Part shown: positions 1 to 11,959 of the stretch, piece after piece
Layout: each line of letters begins with the position of its first letter
Numbering within the stretch: the stretch's first letter is position 1
Source: Apteryx mantelli
Lineage: Eukaryota > Chordata > Aves > Apterygiformes > Apterygidae
Assembly (NCBI RefSeq): GCF_036417845.1
Contig: NW_027118693.1
Span: forward strand, 3,048,001-3,112,000
Direction of reading: 5' to 3'
DNA: 64,000 nt
Translations under genes and position numbers: made by a program
Notes under the pieces: generated by a model
The model's database searches: none
What the model was told of the DNA's origin: nothing
Seen by the model: only the letters and a program-made list of their open reading frames with translations

Positions 1-470
1 CTGGCTCCATCTTCTTTACTGCCCCCCATTAGGTATTTATACACTTTGATGAGATCCCCCCGGAGCCTTCTGTTCTGCAGGATGAAGAGTCCCAGCTCTC
101 TCAGCCTCTCCTCCTGTGACAGATGCTCCAGTCCCCTCATGATCTTTGTGGCTCTTACCTGGACTTGCTCCAGTATGTGCGTGTCTCTCTTACCCTGGGG
201 AGCCCAGGACTGGACACAGCACTCCAGATGCGGTCTCACCAGTGCTGAGTAGAGGGGAAAGATCACCTCCTCTGTCCTGCTGGCAGCACTCTTCCTAACG
301 CAGTCCAAGATGCGGTGCTTTGCTTTGCTGCAAGGGCACATTCCTGGCTCCTGTTGAACTTGTATTGGGTCCAGAATCCACCCCTGGGGTACGTTGCTGG
401 TGCCTGGCCTCCAGCTGCCCTCCATGAGGCTGATCACAACTCTCTGAGCTTGGCAGTTCAGTGAGAGTGA
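1..470 (-). mobile_element. CR1 LINE fragment (RT end)
   Basis: The plus strand reads as the reverse complement of the CR1 reverse-transcriptase C-terminus and 3' region. The text runs through the typical antisense words for the CR1 lines '[20 protein letters not shown]' (around 60-120) and 'vqfWAPQ' (around 200-220), then enters upstream RT sequence to about 470. It is open at the left edge of the window. It is a decayed LINE copy with no intact reading frame, and the right boundary is approximate. Confidence 0.85.
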
Positions 471-1489
471 CCATTGTCATGAGCCCTCCCTGAATCCTCC
501 TTCTGCAAGCTTAAGTGTGAGAATGTGAAACAGGCCCTGAGAGTCGAGTGCTGCCTGAGCACTGCCGGACTTTTCCCCCCATAGTGACTCAGTTCGATAC
601 AAATGAGCATGCAAGAAGCAAGGAAAACATTAGAGTAATGCAATATCACTTGCATATAGATAGACAGATACAACATCACTTTGTTTTAGAGGCTAGAGAT
701 GGTTTTTGAGGCTTCAGTGTAATTAACTACATCTTTGTAGTTACGCCTTCCCCCTCCACCCTGGTAAACTATCTTGCACTGAACTCCAGCCTAACCATTT
801 TTGTGAACTTGTTCCCCTCCTCCATTGTAACCCTCCCTCCATTTCCCTTAACCCCAGTCAGCTGGGCATGTGTCATCCCCACCATCCTGAGGATTCCTTC
901 CACCCTTGGGAGACAAAAGGCTTCCCACCTGCTCCTCTTACTTCTTGGTGGCAACAATTTTCTATGGCTCCTAGAAAGGCTGCAGGACCATTCAAGGAGG
1001 GATGTGTCCTCCCCATCCCAGGCTGTGAGTCATCAGGTGTTGCGGGGGAGCTGAGCCTCATGCCTGCATCAGAGGGGACCCCCCCTCTGCCCCTGAGGCC
1101 CACCCCCGTAGCATCCCATGAGTAGCTCTGAGGGGTGCTGAGGCCTCCAGCTGCCCTGGAGAGCCCAGGGTGTGGGGAGAGCCGCAGGCTCTCGCACCAG
1201 CCCACCGACCCTGCATGATGCCAGGCCAGCACAGTGAAAGGCCCTGGATGTGCCTCAGGACATCTGCACAGTGGGACGGCAGACAGTGCAGCATGCAGGG
1301 ACTTGTGTATTTCTCAAGGTGCTGCTGAAGGCCAGGCTGGAGACCTGTCCCTGGACAAGGTGGCCTGGCACAAGGTGCCTGCCCCAAAGCCTCTTCAGGA
1401 TCTGCTCTAGAAGAATCCCAAGCAGTACAGTCCTGGAGGGAAGAGGGATCACCTCCCCCAAGCTCAAGAATGAACTATCCTGACAAACT
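471..1489. other. Intergenic, nothing recognised
   Basis: This stretch lies between two CR1 pieces. Short overlapping open frames occur on both strands, but none resembles a known family and none has gene-like context. I see no RNA gene or clear repeat here. Ancient repeat remnants cannot be excluded. Confidence 0.4.
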
Positions 1490-1840
1490 GAAAATCAAGA
1501 AGAAGCATCAGGAGGCCTGCAGGTATGAACCAGGAGCTGCTGACAAAACTCAGACGTAAAAAGGAAGTCTACAAGAGGTGAAAGCAGATACAAGTGACCT
1601 AGGAGGAATAGAGAGACACTGTCCAAGCATGGAGGGATGGGGTCAGGAAAGCCAGAGCCCACCTGGAGTTGAATCTGGTGAGGGAAGTGAAGGGCAACAA
1701 GGAAGGCTTCTACAAATCCATCAGCAGCAAGAGGAAGGCTAGGGAAAATGTGGCCCTGCTGCTAATTGGGGTAGGGGCCTTGGTGACAAAGGAGAGGGGA
1801 AAGGTGGAGGTATCTCCCTTCTGTGTTGTCCCTCTGGCAG
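1490..1840 (+). mobile_element. CR1 LINE fragment (EN-RT linker)
   Basis: On the plus strand this resembles the CR1 ORF2 linker between endonuclease and reverse transcriptase. The frame around 1,669-1,830 reads like the usual 'HLELNLAREVKDNKKGFYKYIS' stretch and contains 'GFYKSISSKRKARENV'. It points in the opposite direction to its CR1 neighbours on both sides, so it is a separate insertion or a rearranged piece. It is broken by frame changes. Confidence 0.75.
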
Positions 1841-1889
1841 ATCTCGGGGTAGGTCAAGCCTGCCTGAGCACCAGGGCCTGTGAATAGGA

Positions 1890-2400
1890 GGCTTCTGCTG
1901 GTTGTCCGAGGAAGGCCTCATCTACTCCTTCCTGACCAGGCGGTCTAGAGCAGACACCCACACAAACATTGCCCATGATCTGCCCATTAATCCTAACCCA
2001 TCAGGTCTCAACCAGCTTATCCTCCATCCCCAGGCAGAGCTCCATGCCTTCCCGCTGCTCTCTCACATAAAGGACAACTGCCCCTCCTTGCCATCCCAGC
2101 CTGTGCCTCCTAAAGAGCCTCTGTCCATCCCTCCCAGCATTACAGTTGTGTGAGCTCTCTCACCACGTCTCCATGATCCCAATGAGATTGCAGCCCTGTA
2201 AATGCACACAGATTTCTGACTCCTCCTGTTTGTTCCCCCACTTCCTGGCAGGGTCTACCAGCAGCTCTCAAGTGAACCCCCGCTCCCCTCCCAAAGTGGG
2301 CACACAGCACTTAGGTGTTGTCTCTCTCTGCAGGAGTTGAGTATCTGTGACACTGTGTTGGGGCTTTTTCACCAATGGGTCAAGTCCCTCCGTGGTGTCC
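1890..2400 (-). mobile_element. CR1 LINE fragment (5' / EN side)
   Basis: The antisense text matches that of the 5' (endonuclease) end of CR1 ORF2 seen in the long copy at 42.6-42.9 kb. It is the block describing a run of polypyrimidine-rich words ending in 'ctgactcctcctgtttgttc'. It sits directly to the left of a second minus-strand CR1 3' fragment, so the order is not that of one element. Boundaries are approximate. Confidence 0.55.
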
Positions 2401-2499
2401 CTGACCCAGCATGGCTCACCTGTGGGCTGCTGTTCCTCAGGGTGTCCCTGCTCTGGCGCAGGTTGCCTTTAGACCACAGTATCTCAGAGGTGTACCCTC

Positions 2500-3170
2500 C
2501 GGGAATGGAGCATCTCCTTCCAAGGGCCTCTCGTCCTGCCAAGGGCACCACGGAGAAGATTCTGGCTCCACCTTCTTTACTCCCTCCCATCAGATGCTTA
2601 TAAACCTTGATAAGAGCCTTTTCTGAGCCTTTTCTTCTCCAGGCTAAACAGTTCCAGGTCTCACAGACTTTCCATGTATGAGATGCTCCAGAACCTTAAT
2701 CATCTTTGTGGCCCTTTGCTGGACTTGCTCCAATATGTCCACGTGTCTCCTGTACTGGGGAGCCCTGAACTAGACACACCAGTCCAGAAGTGGTCTCACC
2801 AGTGCTGAGTAGAGGGGGAGGATCACCTCCCTTGACCTCCTGCCAACGTTCTTCCTAAGGTAGCCCAGGATACCATTGGCTTTTGCTGCAAGGGCACATT
2901 GCTGGCTCACAGTCAACTTGGTGTTCACCAGGACCCCCAGGTCCTTCTCTGCAGACGGCACCCAGGCTGTACTGGTGCATGGGGTCATTCTTCCCTAGGT
3001 GAAGGACTTGGCATTTTCCTTTCCTGAACTCCATGAGGTTTCTCTCTGCTCTTTTCTCCAGTCTGTCAAGATCACTCTGAATGGCAGGGCAACCATCTGG
3101 TGTATCAGCCACTCCTCCCAGTGCTGTATCATCAGCAAACTTGCTGAGGGTGCACTCCTGAAGCCAAGGG
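2500..3170 (-). mobile_element. CR1 LINE fragment (RT C-terminus and 3' part)
   Basis: The minus-strand reading carries CR1 RT C-terminal words, for example 'LDRLEKRAERNLMEFRKGKC' and 'VLHLGKNDPMHQYSLGAV' near 2,960-3,090, and '[20 protein letters not shown]' near 2,770-2,830. The left part, 2,500-2,770, is the region encoding the last RT residues. The frame is interrupted, as expected for an old 5'-truncated copy. Confidence 0.85.
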
Positions 3171-6100
3171 CATGGGACAGAGCTTTGTAAGCTCCTGATA
3201 CGGTTATCCTCCTCCGGGAAATGGTCTTCTGGTTGGGCAGCAAAGTCTTGTTAGAAGGCCAGTGTCTCTGTAGTTTCCTTCTCCCAAGGGGGACCAGGGA
3301 GATGCCATGACTTTCTCTGGGTCAAGCCCCAGGCCCTGCTGCAGAGACACATGGCCTGGAAGACCTTAGAGCCAGCCTCCGGGTACACAGAGCAGCAGGA
3401 AGTCAAGCTTCCAGCTTCTGCTTGAAAGCCAGTTCATGCTCAAAGCTAACAGGCGTGTTTCCAGGAACCATTTGAAGCACAAGGACAGCAGTTGCCTCAG
3501 TGATGAAGGCTTCACACTTGCTCTACAGGCAGTGAACAAAATGAAGAAAACCCTAGCTGATCAGTTCAGTACTGAGCTCCACCTCTTGGTCACTTCCTTG
3601 GGTGTCACAGGCCCTCCTCCCGCTCCTCACCCACTTCTGTCTACCAAAAGCTCTCCCAAGCCTCCTCCACTCTTTCTGTCTCCCCATCACGTTCCCCAGA
3701 GCCCTTTGGACCCCTTGTCCCCCCTGGTTTGGTCCCATGGGGAAGGAGGGGTCCCAGCATCACTTGTGTGCACCCCTGTGCACCCAGAGCTGTTAGCTGC
3801 GGTGGCTGGTGCTTCCCCCCACCCAGCAGCACCAGCCCTGACCCCAGGGGATGGCTGTGGTGGTGCCAAATGCTCCCACAACTGGGGTCACATCTGGAGC
3901 ATTGCTCCAGGTGTGGCTGGAAACTGGTCCAGCAGAGATCCCCACCAGGAACAGCTGCTCTCTGTTCAACCTTGCAATTATAGAAGGATGCTGAATGTGG
4001 ATAAAATGCCATCCTGACTGGTGTACATGACCACACTCACTAGAGACAGGTGGATATATTTCATATGGACAATCACTCATAGCACACATTCTTCAGAATT
4101 CCTTCACGCAAACCCTTTGCAAGCAAATGCTGTGGTCAAAATGGACCCCAAGATGCAGGAAGACTGGCCAAATGTCTCTGTGCATCAACCCTACACGAGG
4201 TGATACATCAGCTGGAAACACAACAACATGGGTACATGCTTCCTGAAAGACTGGTGAGGAAATTGAGGGGACACTGGGCTACTCCAGCCACTCCTCTGCA
4301 CCCCCTGGATGTATTGGAAAATGAAGGAATGGGTTGAAACAAGAAGAGATCTAGAGCCCGGCTTACACAGAGACAGGGTCCAATAGTCCCGTGGGAACCC
4401 TGGAGTTCAGTAACAAGCCTATGGACAGAGGCTTGTGCTCTGCTGGGGCTGTCCACACTGAGCACAGAGAAGGTGGACTAAGAGCCTGCCTGTACTCAGG
4501 GAAAGGGAAAGCCTTGCTCAGTGCCACCACGGATGAGATTGCTCTCACTGAACTTAGGTGAACAATTCAGAGGTCAGAACAGAGGTGCCTAGTCCTAACC
4601 TAGATGCATTAAGATGGTAAGAGAGGTCTGCATTATGTTGGCAGTTATAACTCTGAACCCTCAGGTTCACACTTCCTTTTGGAGGGGTAGAAGATAGTCA
4701 GGTGGCCCTTAGGAACCAATGTCTCAGCCCTGAAGAGCTCCCAGAGGTCTGCAATGAAGATGCCTACATGTCAGTCTGTCACTCCAGCCTCCCTCTGCCC
4801 TTAGAGAGGAGGAATCTGTTCCTCTCCTCTCCTTTAGAAATCCATTTTGCGAAAAGCTGAATCATGTCCTAAACTCCACTGACTAACCCAGGGGAACCTA
4901 AGGTGTCTACCTCTTGAACATTTAAAATCTATCCTTTTGATGTCCAACATTAAAAAGATAAGGCAGGGAGTGTGACAGTAGCTCCACAGAAAGTGCTTTC
5001 ACAGGTTACGTTTCTTGATAGCACTTTTAAAGATTTGGTGTTTCTCTCTCTTAGACTGCTTCACAAAATGGATCTACATTTCTGCAGGGATTAGGTCACC
5101 TGGGTACCAGCTATCATTTTAATTAATGTCCTGTCACCCTCTCAGACCGACTCTGCTGAGGAGCATCTCAGGAAAGCACAGGGGACCATGATTCTTCAGG
5201 GAATACCAAAGGGCTTTGGGTGGTTTTACTTGAAAGGAAAAAGAAAATCAGAGTTTACTTCTGTCTGGCAGCACAGTGCATCAGAACAAACGGCATTAGC
5301 AGCTGACTCAAAGAGGCTCTGCAAGAACCATGAAATGAGACATGCCAGATTGTTCTCTCAAGGTTGTGGGAGGAGAGGGAAGGAGATGATGGTCTGCAGA
5401 AATTCTGCTGGCCTTCTATTTCCCCTTGATAGTGTTTCCTGCACATAGATTAATGTAAGTAACTGCTTTGCTGCATTTCACCTCATTTTCTGTTGAGTGC
5501 TATTTTTGTTGCTGTTGTTGAGTTCCTAGACTGCCTGCCTGCCTGTGACTGTCCCCCTTTGCCTGTGATGTTTCTCAGGCAATGAGACCTTGCTGATCAG
5601 TCTGTGTCTATGTGCCTGGGTCTCTGCCCCTTCCTCTGCTTTAACTTGTCAGCCAGGTCCAGCTAAGCTGCACAGAGTAGTACTTTTCTCTCTTTTGGGC
5701 TTATACAAGTTCTGTGAGCAAAAGTGGCAGGATGGAAAGGAGGTGGTCTGCATAGGTAGGAGTAGACTGTCCTGAGAGGATTGCATTGAGAATTCGTTGT
5801 CTTCAAGACCTCAGATAATGAATTCAGGATCAACTCCATACCAAACCAAGTTTAATTTTTCCAGTGTTCACAGAAAAAAAAAAAAAAAAAAAGGAGTGCC
5901 TGTTAGTTTATTATCCTTGGATTTTCTTTTTTTTCTCCCTCCCTTATATTACCCTTTTTTCATTTTTATTTTTCCTTCTGATGGCCAGAAAGTTTTATCA
6001 AAACCGTTTCTCAGCAAAAAGATTGCTGTGACTGAAGAAAAATCTCTTTATAAAGCTTGGATGGAAAGACAGTTTTAATCATAGCATGTTTGTCTTATTT

Positions 6101-6690
6101 CTTTTGGGCTTTTTTTCCCCCCTGAAAACAAAAACATTCCTAGGGAATAAAACTTCCCTCTTATCTAACTCTCCCATTCACCTTTATTTCCCATATGCCT
6201 CCTCCTTTATCACCATTCTTCTTCTTCCTTCTTTCCATTCCTTACCTAAAATCAAAAGGTTAATGTCACTTTGAAGAGATGTTTTATCTTTCTCCAGGAT
6301 GCATTTTATCTTATCCAAAAATACAGGTTTAAGATAGGCTAGAGAAAGAATGACTGAGAAATGTCTATTTTTTTCTCCATTGGCTATAAAAGGACACTTG
6401 AGTGAGGAGCTCAAATGTAAAAACTTACATGTTGTTAATAGTGGATTCCTACTCTAACCTAGAAACTAAGTTTGTTGTTACTGTTTGAAATGGTGTCTCC
6501 TTACTCTATGGTGTTTCTCCTTGCCTCTCCTCTCTTCTCTGTTTTCCTTACAGACTTTTTGTGAGTAACCACATGCATCTCTTTTATTATACTTTTACAT
6601 TTCTCTACCTGTCTCCACTTCCTCTAACCTTCTGAGGAATCGTTTCCTCCACTCACTGTCTTCTCTTACTCACTGCAGCTCAGTTGCAGA
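3171..6690. other. Intergenic stretch before the first OR
   Basis: I recognise no coding sequence in these 3.5 kb. A 19-base poly(A) run lies at 5,874-5,892. The piece at 4,555-4,620 shares words with 22,565-22,640 and may belong to an unclassified dispersed repeat. The last 90 bases, 6,600-6,690, are pyrimidine-rich and end in a CAG two bases before the OR start codon. That would suit the 3' splice site of an upstream non-coding OR exon. A 193-codon open frame at 3,436-4,017 is low-complexity and Pro/His/Ser-rich, and I do not treat it as a gene. Confidence 0.4.
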
Positions 6691-6691
6691 T

Positions 6692-7639
6692 ATGTTGAAC
6701 CATACGACTGTCACAGAGTTCCTTCTCTTGGGCTTCCCCTCCCTCCACCATCAGGAGTACCTAATAGCAATCGCTTTCCTGGCTTCCTACCTGGTGATCT
6801 TAGTTGGAAACCTGCTGATCATTGCCCTCATTCTTTCTGACCGAGACCTCCACAGACCCATGTACTTTTTCCTCTGCAACCTCTCCTCTTTGGAGATCTT
6901 CATCGCTACATGCATCATACCCAAAACAGTAGCAAGCCTGTTGATGGGCAACAAAGCCATCTCCTACCCAGCTTGCTTAACTCAGTTGTATTTCTTCACC
7001 TTCTTGGGTGTCAACGAGTTTGTCCTTCTTGCTGTCATGTCCTACGACCGTTATGTGGCCATATGCTACCCTCTTCAGTACCCCATGCTCATGAACAGTC
7101 AGCTTTGTGTTCAGCTCCTGTTGGGGTCATGGACTGCAGGCTTCCTGGCCACCATTGTCCCCACTATCCTAGTTGTCAGGCTGCCCTTCTGCAATGCCAA
7201 TCATATTGACCACTTCTTCTGTGAAGGCGTGCTTTTGATCAAGCTGTCCTGTGCAGACACACGGACTGTGGAGCTGATAAATTTCATGAACTCTTTCATC
7301 ATCATCTTTGGCTCACTGGTCATGACAGCAATGTCCTACCTATACATCATTAACACCATCCTTAGGTTGCCCTCAGCTTCCTCGCAGAACAAGGCATTTT
7401 CGACATGCTCCTCTCACTTCACCTTTGTCATCCTGGCCTATGGTAGCTGCATCTTCCAGTATGTGCGGCCTTCAAGTCACCACACTTCCTATTACAAAAT
7501 GGTGGCCCTGCTCAACACAGTGGTAACTCCTCTGATGAGCCCCTTCATTTTCAGCCTGAGGAACGAGCAGATGAAGAAGGCTCTCAAGGTGGGCTTGAAG
7601 AGAAGTGTGATAATCTCCAGAAAATGTTTTTCCATCTGA
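6692..7639 (+). CDS. Olfactory receptor, OR6-like, intact
   Basis: This encodes a 315-residue class A GPCR, the usual OR length, expected in the plasma membrane of olfactory sensory neurons and coupled to Golf. Visible hallmarks are an N-glycosylation sequon at Asn3 (NHT), GN at 39-40 in TM1, 'LHRPMYFFL' at 53-61, Cys95 as the probable partner of an extracellular-loop-2 Cys, 'MSYDRYVAIC' at 116-125 closing TM3, 'SY' in TM5 at 215-216, 'KAFSTCSSH' at 234-242 opening TM6, and 'SPFIFSLRN' at 283-291 in TM7. The TM7 line reads PLMSPFIF where most ORs have PMLNPFIY, a mild change. The start was chosen because MLNHTTVTEF is the standard OR N-terminus and a pyrimidine-rich splice acceptor ends two bases upstream. 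The coding part is a single exon, as is normal for ORs. Subfamily assignment is by resemblance only, and the ligand is unknown. Confidence 0.95.
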   Translation: MLNHTTVTEFLLLGFPSLHHQEYLIAIAFLASYLVILVGNLLIIALILSDRDLHRPMYFFLCNLSSLEIFIATCIIPKTVASLLMGNKAISYPACLTQLYFFTFLGVNEFVLLAVMSYDRYVAICYPLQYPMLMNSQLCVQLLLGSWTAGFLATIVPTILVVRLPFCNANHIDHFFCEGVLLIKLSCADTRTVELINFMNSFIIIFGSLVMTAMSYLYIINTILRLPSASSQNKAFSTCSSHFTFVILAYGSCIFQYVRPSSHHTSYYKMVALLNTVVTPLMSPFIFSLRNEQMKKALKVGLKRSVIISRKCFSI

Positions 7640-10224
7640 GAAGAGATTTTGTAAGTAAGTGGAGGGGAAAGGGAGGGGGATGGTACAAATGATTAGGATT
7701 CTTTGCTGAAATTACACCTTTCTTTCTTAGCAGTGTGAAGTTTCATGAAATCACACCAGTTTCTCTCCTGAAACATATCACCATAATAAGACCCAAACGT
7801 TAGATAGGAATGCCTTTCAAAAGGTCTAAAAGTGCTTTACAAACCCTGATGAATACCCTGGTGATGGTGTTTTCTAAGAGTGGAAACTGAGACAGAAAGC
7901 AACAAGCTGAGGACTTCCTCCTTCCTTGGCACACCAAAGTCTCAAGATGGTTCACCTTCCTCCAGTTTGGATGCAGCTTCTCCTTGTCACACAATCTGGT
8001 TTGCCTGCTTATTTTGGTGGCAGAGCTTTGTTGAACCTCTTTGCCTTTAGAAAGAGACAGAAAACAGGTGGAACAAAAAAAAGAGAACAATAATGGCTTT
8101 ATTTCTCTGCTAAGTGGCACTTACTTCTCCCCATTAACCTCCTGGTTGGGACAAGACATAGAGAAAATAAAGTCTAAATTACCCACCTAACATCAGCTCT
8201 CTTTTAAGCTGCAACAAAATCCAGAATATTGGTCAGTAATTTAATTGTTGAATAACAATGCAATTATTCTCAGATCAAGCTTAATAAAATAAATGCCCAG
8301 TCCTTATGATACAATACTGTTAGAGCCAATACTTCATCTGATAGAAGAGATTCACGCAGTGGAATTAGTTTGTCCACAAACAAACATTTGTAACTTTAAC
8401 ACCCTAAGCTGAGTGCATTGCCTGCCCTCCTTTGATAGTGGGGAAGAATCAGCAGTCTAGAGGATTATATCATCTCCTCTTACACTAGTTGTCCATCGTA
8501 CTTCAGAGGAACTATACTGAGCATAGAATTGGAAGCTCAGCTTTTTCATAGGAAATGCCAGGTGCACTGAACCACACGCTGGGCAATGTGTTATAATTTG
8601 TGCAAGTGAGGGAGTTTACATCAGTGAGTTCTGTCCTCTGCAGCCCCAAGGATTAGATCTAGACCTTAAATTCTCTCCAACCCCTTCACCAAACAAAACC
8701 AAAGAAAAAAAAAAAACCTTCTTCTCTAATCCTTGTCATGGTATTGCCATTTTGTAATTTTCGTGGATTCATTTTCACTCACGATTTGCAAGAGAAATAT
8801 GTTGTTCAGGAATGAGAATCAAAACCAGTATTTGTTTATTCATTTAAAAAAAAATATGACATTATCATTCTATTTGAGAGACTCTAAATAGCTATCCACC
8901 TCCCTGACACCTGATCTGGATGAATAGTCAATTTTTTTATTATTATTATTAGTAGTAGGTAAACTGAAAATGAAATAAGTAAATAAAAAAAAAAAGGTGG
9001 ACTTTGAGGACTTTGCTAAATGAACACAGAAATATTCTTGTCCACTGCAAACACTTTCTTAGATCTAAAATGTTATGTTCCTTCTGAAAGTACTGACAAC
9101 AGAAGTTGCATTCACCCCAGCCAGCGAGAGGGTGGCTCTGAAGCTCTTGTGTTGCCTACTCCTGTAAAGGCATCAGTAACATGCTCCATGAATGTGACAG
9201 GAGAAAGTAAGTGCCCAAAGTAAGTTTCTAAGATCTGCATGAGAGAACGTAGGCCAGAAATCATTTGTATTCCATTACTTTCTTTCCGGAAGACTCTGCC
9301 CATGCTGCCATCCAACAGAGTAGGTCTTCTTTCTGTGCAAAACTTTCAAACATTTTTGCTTCCTTCTAACAGAAATATGATGATATTCCTCTTCAGTTTC
9401 ATCCTAAATTATAAACCAGCTCAAGTGAGATGAATAATTTTCTACAGCTGCCTATTCCTGTTCCCAAGTATAAAGGGAGACCAAATGATTAACACAAACT
9501 AAGACAGCTTGACTCCACAAGTGCGAAGGCCACCCTACCAGACTTCTGCTAAGTCACTGTTTTCACAGAGGGACTCCATATGATCTTTTGATAATGCACC
9601 CTACAAGCTTGGGAAGAGAGTTTCCCGTGTCAGTATGATTCCAGCCCCCCCCCAGTTTGTTGTGTGATAAGCACAAAAGAACAATCTACGGATAAGCAGC
9701 TTGTAGCTGCATGGGTGCCCTCTTCCCTTTCTGCTCCCTGGAAGACATGGACCTGACTGCATATTTCAAGCACTACGCAAGTTCAAGACGGAACTGTCTT
9801 CTGGAAAAGGAACGAAGGGGTGGAAAGGGAATGGTCATGAAGGGACAACTGTTGAAAGAGGAAGATAGAATTAAAATTTTCAAAACTACCTCTTCATGCC
9901 ATGATAGCTACTTCTTTAATCCCGTAAACATTACTACACATCAGGCACTGATTTTTTTTTGCCATAATTGTGAATGTAATTCATGTACCTGCTTCCCAGC
10001 TATCCTAAACACAGGAGTTGTTCCAAAGCTATATTAGAACAGGAAAGTATTAAAACTCAGTTTGTTCTTTCTCGGATCAGGTGACAACAGTCTGCTCAGT
10101 TTTGGAATCTATCTCCTGAATACGTCTACTTCGTGCAGATCACTTAATCATCTCTCTTGGGCTGAAGACGCACATTCAGACAGATGCAGGCATGCATGGT
10201 TAAATGCATCTTTTCTGTCATGAT
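7640..10224. other. Intergenic, nothing recognised
   Basis: This is AT-rich sequence with short A/T runs, such as poly(A) near 8,703-8,715 and an (ATT)n-like patch near 8,935-8,950. No OR hallmarks, transposase, CR1 words or RNA genes are seen. A 108-codon frame at 9,711-10,037 has no recognisable motif. Confidence 0.4.
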
Positions 10225-10686
10225 ATGAAAGATAAAAAAGAGCTGCTTGGGGATGGGATTATCAATGGCAACCTGAGCATCTTGATTAGAAGAGTGAGGG
10301 CTGTGTAAAAGACAGAAAGACCTTTGCTAGGGGTTGGCAGGGTGTTGGGTTTTGGTAAGAGATACACAATGATTAGGGTGCTGTAGAAATTTTTACTACA
10401 GGGAGGTGGAAGGAGATGGCTGAGAAAGCCCTCTGTCTTTCTCTGGTAGAAGGGGTCATCAAAATAGTGAATAGGGTACTAACACATCCCATGCCTGGCA
10501 GAATTGAAAGGCATGGGAATGCTGCTCAGCAATCACCAGCATAACAAAGTGGATATTCCCAAGGAGAGTCGTAATGCAGATAACTAGAACCAGTGGGAAG
10601 AGGAAGGTCTGAAATTCTGGGACATTAGTGCACCCTAGAAGGCTGCTTTTGGTAACAGATGTCCCACCATCCCACATATATTCCAT
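10225..10686 (-). pseudogene. Olfactory receptor pseudogene, TM1 joined to TM6-TM7
   Basis: On the minus strand, 10,686-10,459 encodes a recognisable OR N-terminus and TM1. It reads 'GTSVTKSSLLGCTNVPEFQT' and then 'LLGNIHFVMLVIAEQHSHAF', where a functional OR continues LHTPMYFFL. Instead of TM2-TM5, the sequence passes within a few tens of bases into TM6-TM7 text, 'FYSTLIIVYLLPKPNTL' around 10,330-10,380, followed by a degraded TM7. About half of the receptor, including the DRY region, is therefore gone, and the remaining frame is interrupted. TM6 resembles that of the pseudogene at 12 kb, so both may derive from one OR subfamily. The 3' boundary is approximate. Confidence 0.7.
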
Positions 10687-11959
10687 GGGATAGCACTAGA
10701 TGGCCACTGGAAATGGACATTCATGAAGTTCATTTTAAAAAACACGTTAGTGTTTCTTTGTTAGGCTTAAACATGAGAAACAGATGAAACCAGAATACAT
10801 CATGTGCTCATTCAAAACTTTTGTGCTTAACAAAACTCTTAATTTCTCCTACTAGGCACCCTGTGGATTAGAGGCAGTGACAAGCTCATTAGGGTTCCCA
10901 CAGTCTTACAAACTCCCAGGGGAAAGTCACCCAGCGTGAAGTGAAATCACAGGACTAAAGTGCCTTGGAGGTTTAATGGGGCTTGCTGAGGGCTGTTAGA
11001 GATAGAGCTGCTGCCAGAAGTCCATGTCTTTCACCAGGCACTGATTAGACCAGACCATCAGAGGCACCACTTGCAGGAAGACAAAGGAAAGGGACAGAGG
11101 TTCTTCCCTCAAGTAGCACCTTTGATGTGGGGTGCCTCTTCCATTTTTGACACACGTGCACTCACAGAGTTTTAATGCTTTGCTTCAATGCATTCTACAC
11201 ATCCCTGCAGCCCCAGCCCTGCGTAACTCTCCCCACATCATCCTCCGTCCTCAAGCAGTGCCTCTCAGGGATGAAATATAATCCTTGCAACTTCAATCTT
11301 TCTGATATTCCTCAGGCCTAGCCTGCAGGCCCCCTGCAATCTGACCCCATCTGTTGGTACCCAATGTCTTCACAAGGAACCTCATGGTATCCGAAAACTG
11401 CTCCGCATCCCCCAGATCCCACTGTTTGAGTGGTGCCTCTCAATCAGAAATCACAAGCCACGCTATGTAACACCTGCCCCTTTTATCCCTGAACTTCCAC
11501 TCACCACCAGAAGTTTTAGTCTTCGGCTCCTTCTTCTCCCAGCTCATAAAGTGGGCACTTGGGATGCTCTGTAGTGTGTAAAGTTATCTGCACGGGGCTG
11601 GTAAATGAAACCAGGGCATGCAAGAAACTGGCAGCCACCTGCTGCAACAGCTAGATAACAGGCTGGATATCCTAGGACATGTAAAATGGCACTAGACAGC
11701 TGCTTAAGCAATTGAAGGCTGGTCGGTGGAATTACTCCCCAGCCCTATGAACTGAGTTCATTTCCATGTGAGATCAACTACACACCTCATGTGGAGGTAC
11801 CTGCACAAGAACACCCACAGTCAGGTGTCTAGCTCTCTGAACTGAATCTTCTCTGAAGCATCTTCCTTAGGATGATTTGCATCCCATTGGAAAATCAACT
11901 TATTCTCTTCATTGATGGCCAGGCTACATCAAGCCGTGGCTGTCTGCACTTAAAATATC
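10687..11959. other. Intergenic between two OR pseudogenes
   Basis: No gene is recognised. A short stretch at about 10,960-11,030 resembles 38,825-38,885 (shared words such as 'CTTGGAG', 'TTAATGGG' and 'CTGAGGGC'). This suggests a degraded dispersed repeat on the same strand. Confidence 0.35.

Noticed and set aside
3436-4017. 193-codon open frame
   Set aside because: Low-complexity Pro/Ser/His-rich text, no family resemblance, and competing frames of similar size on both strands.
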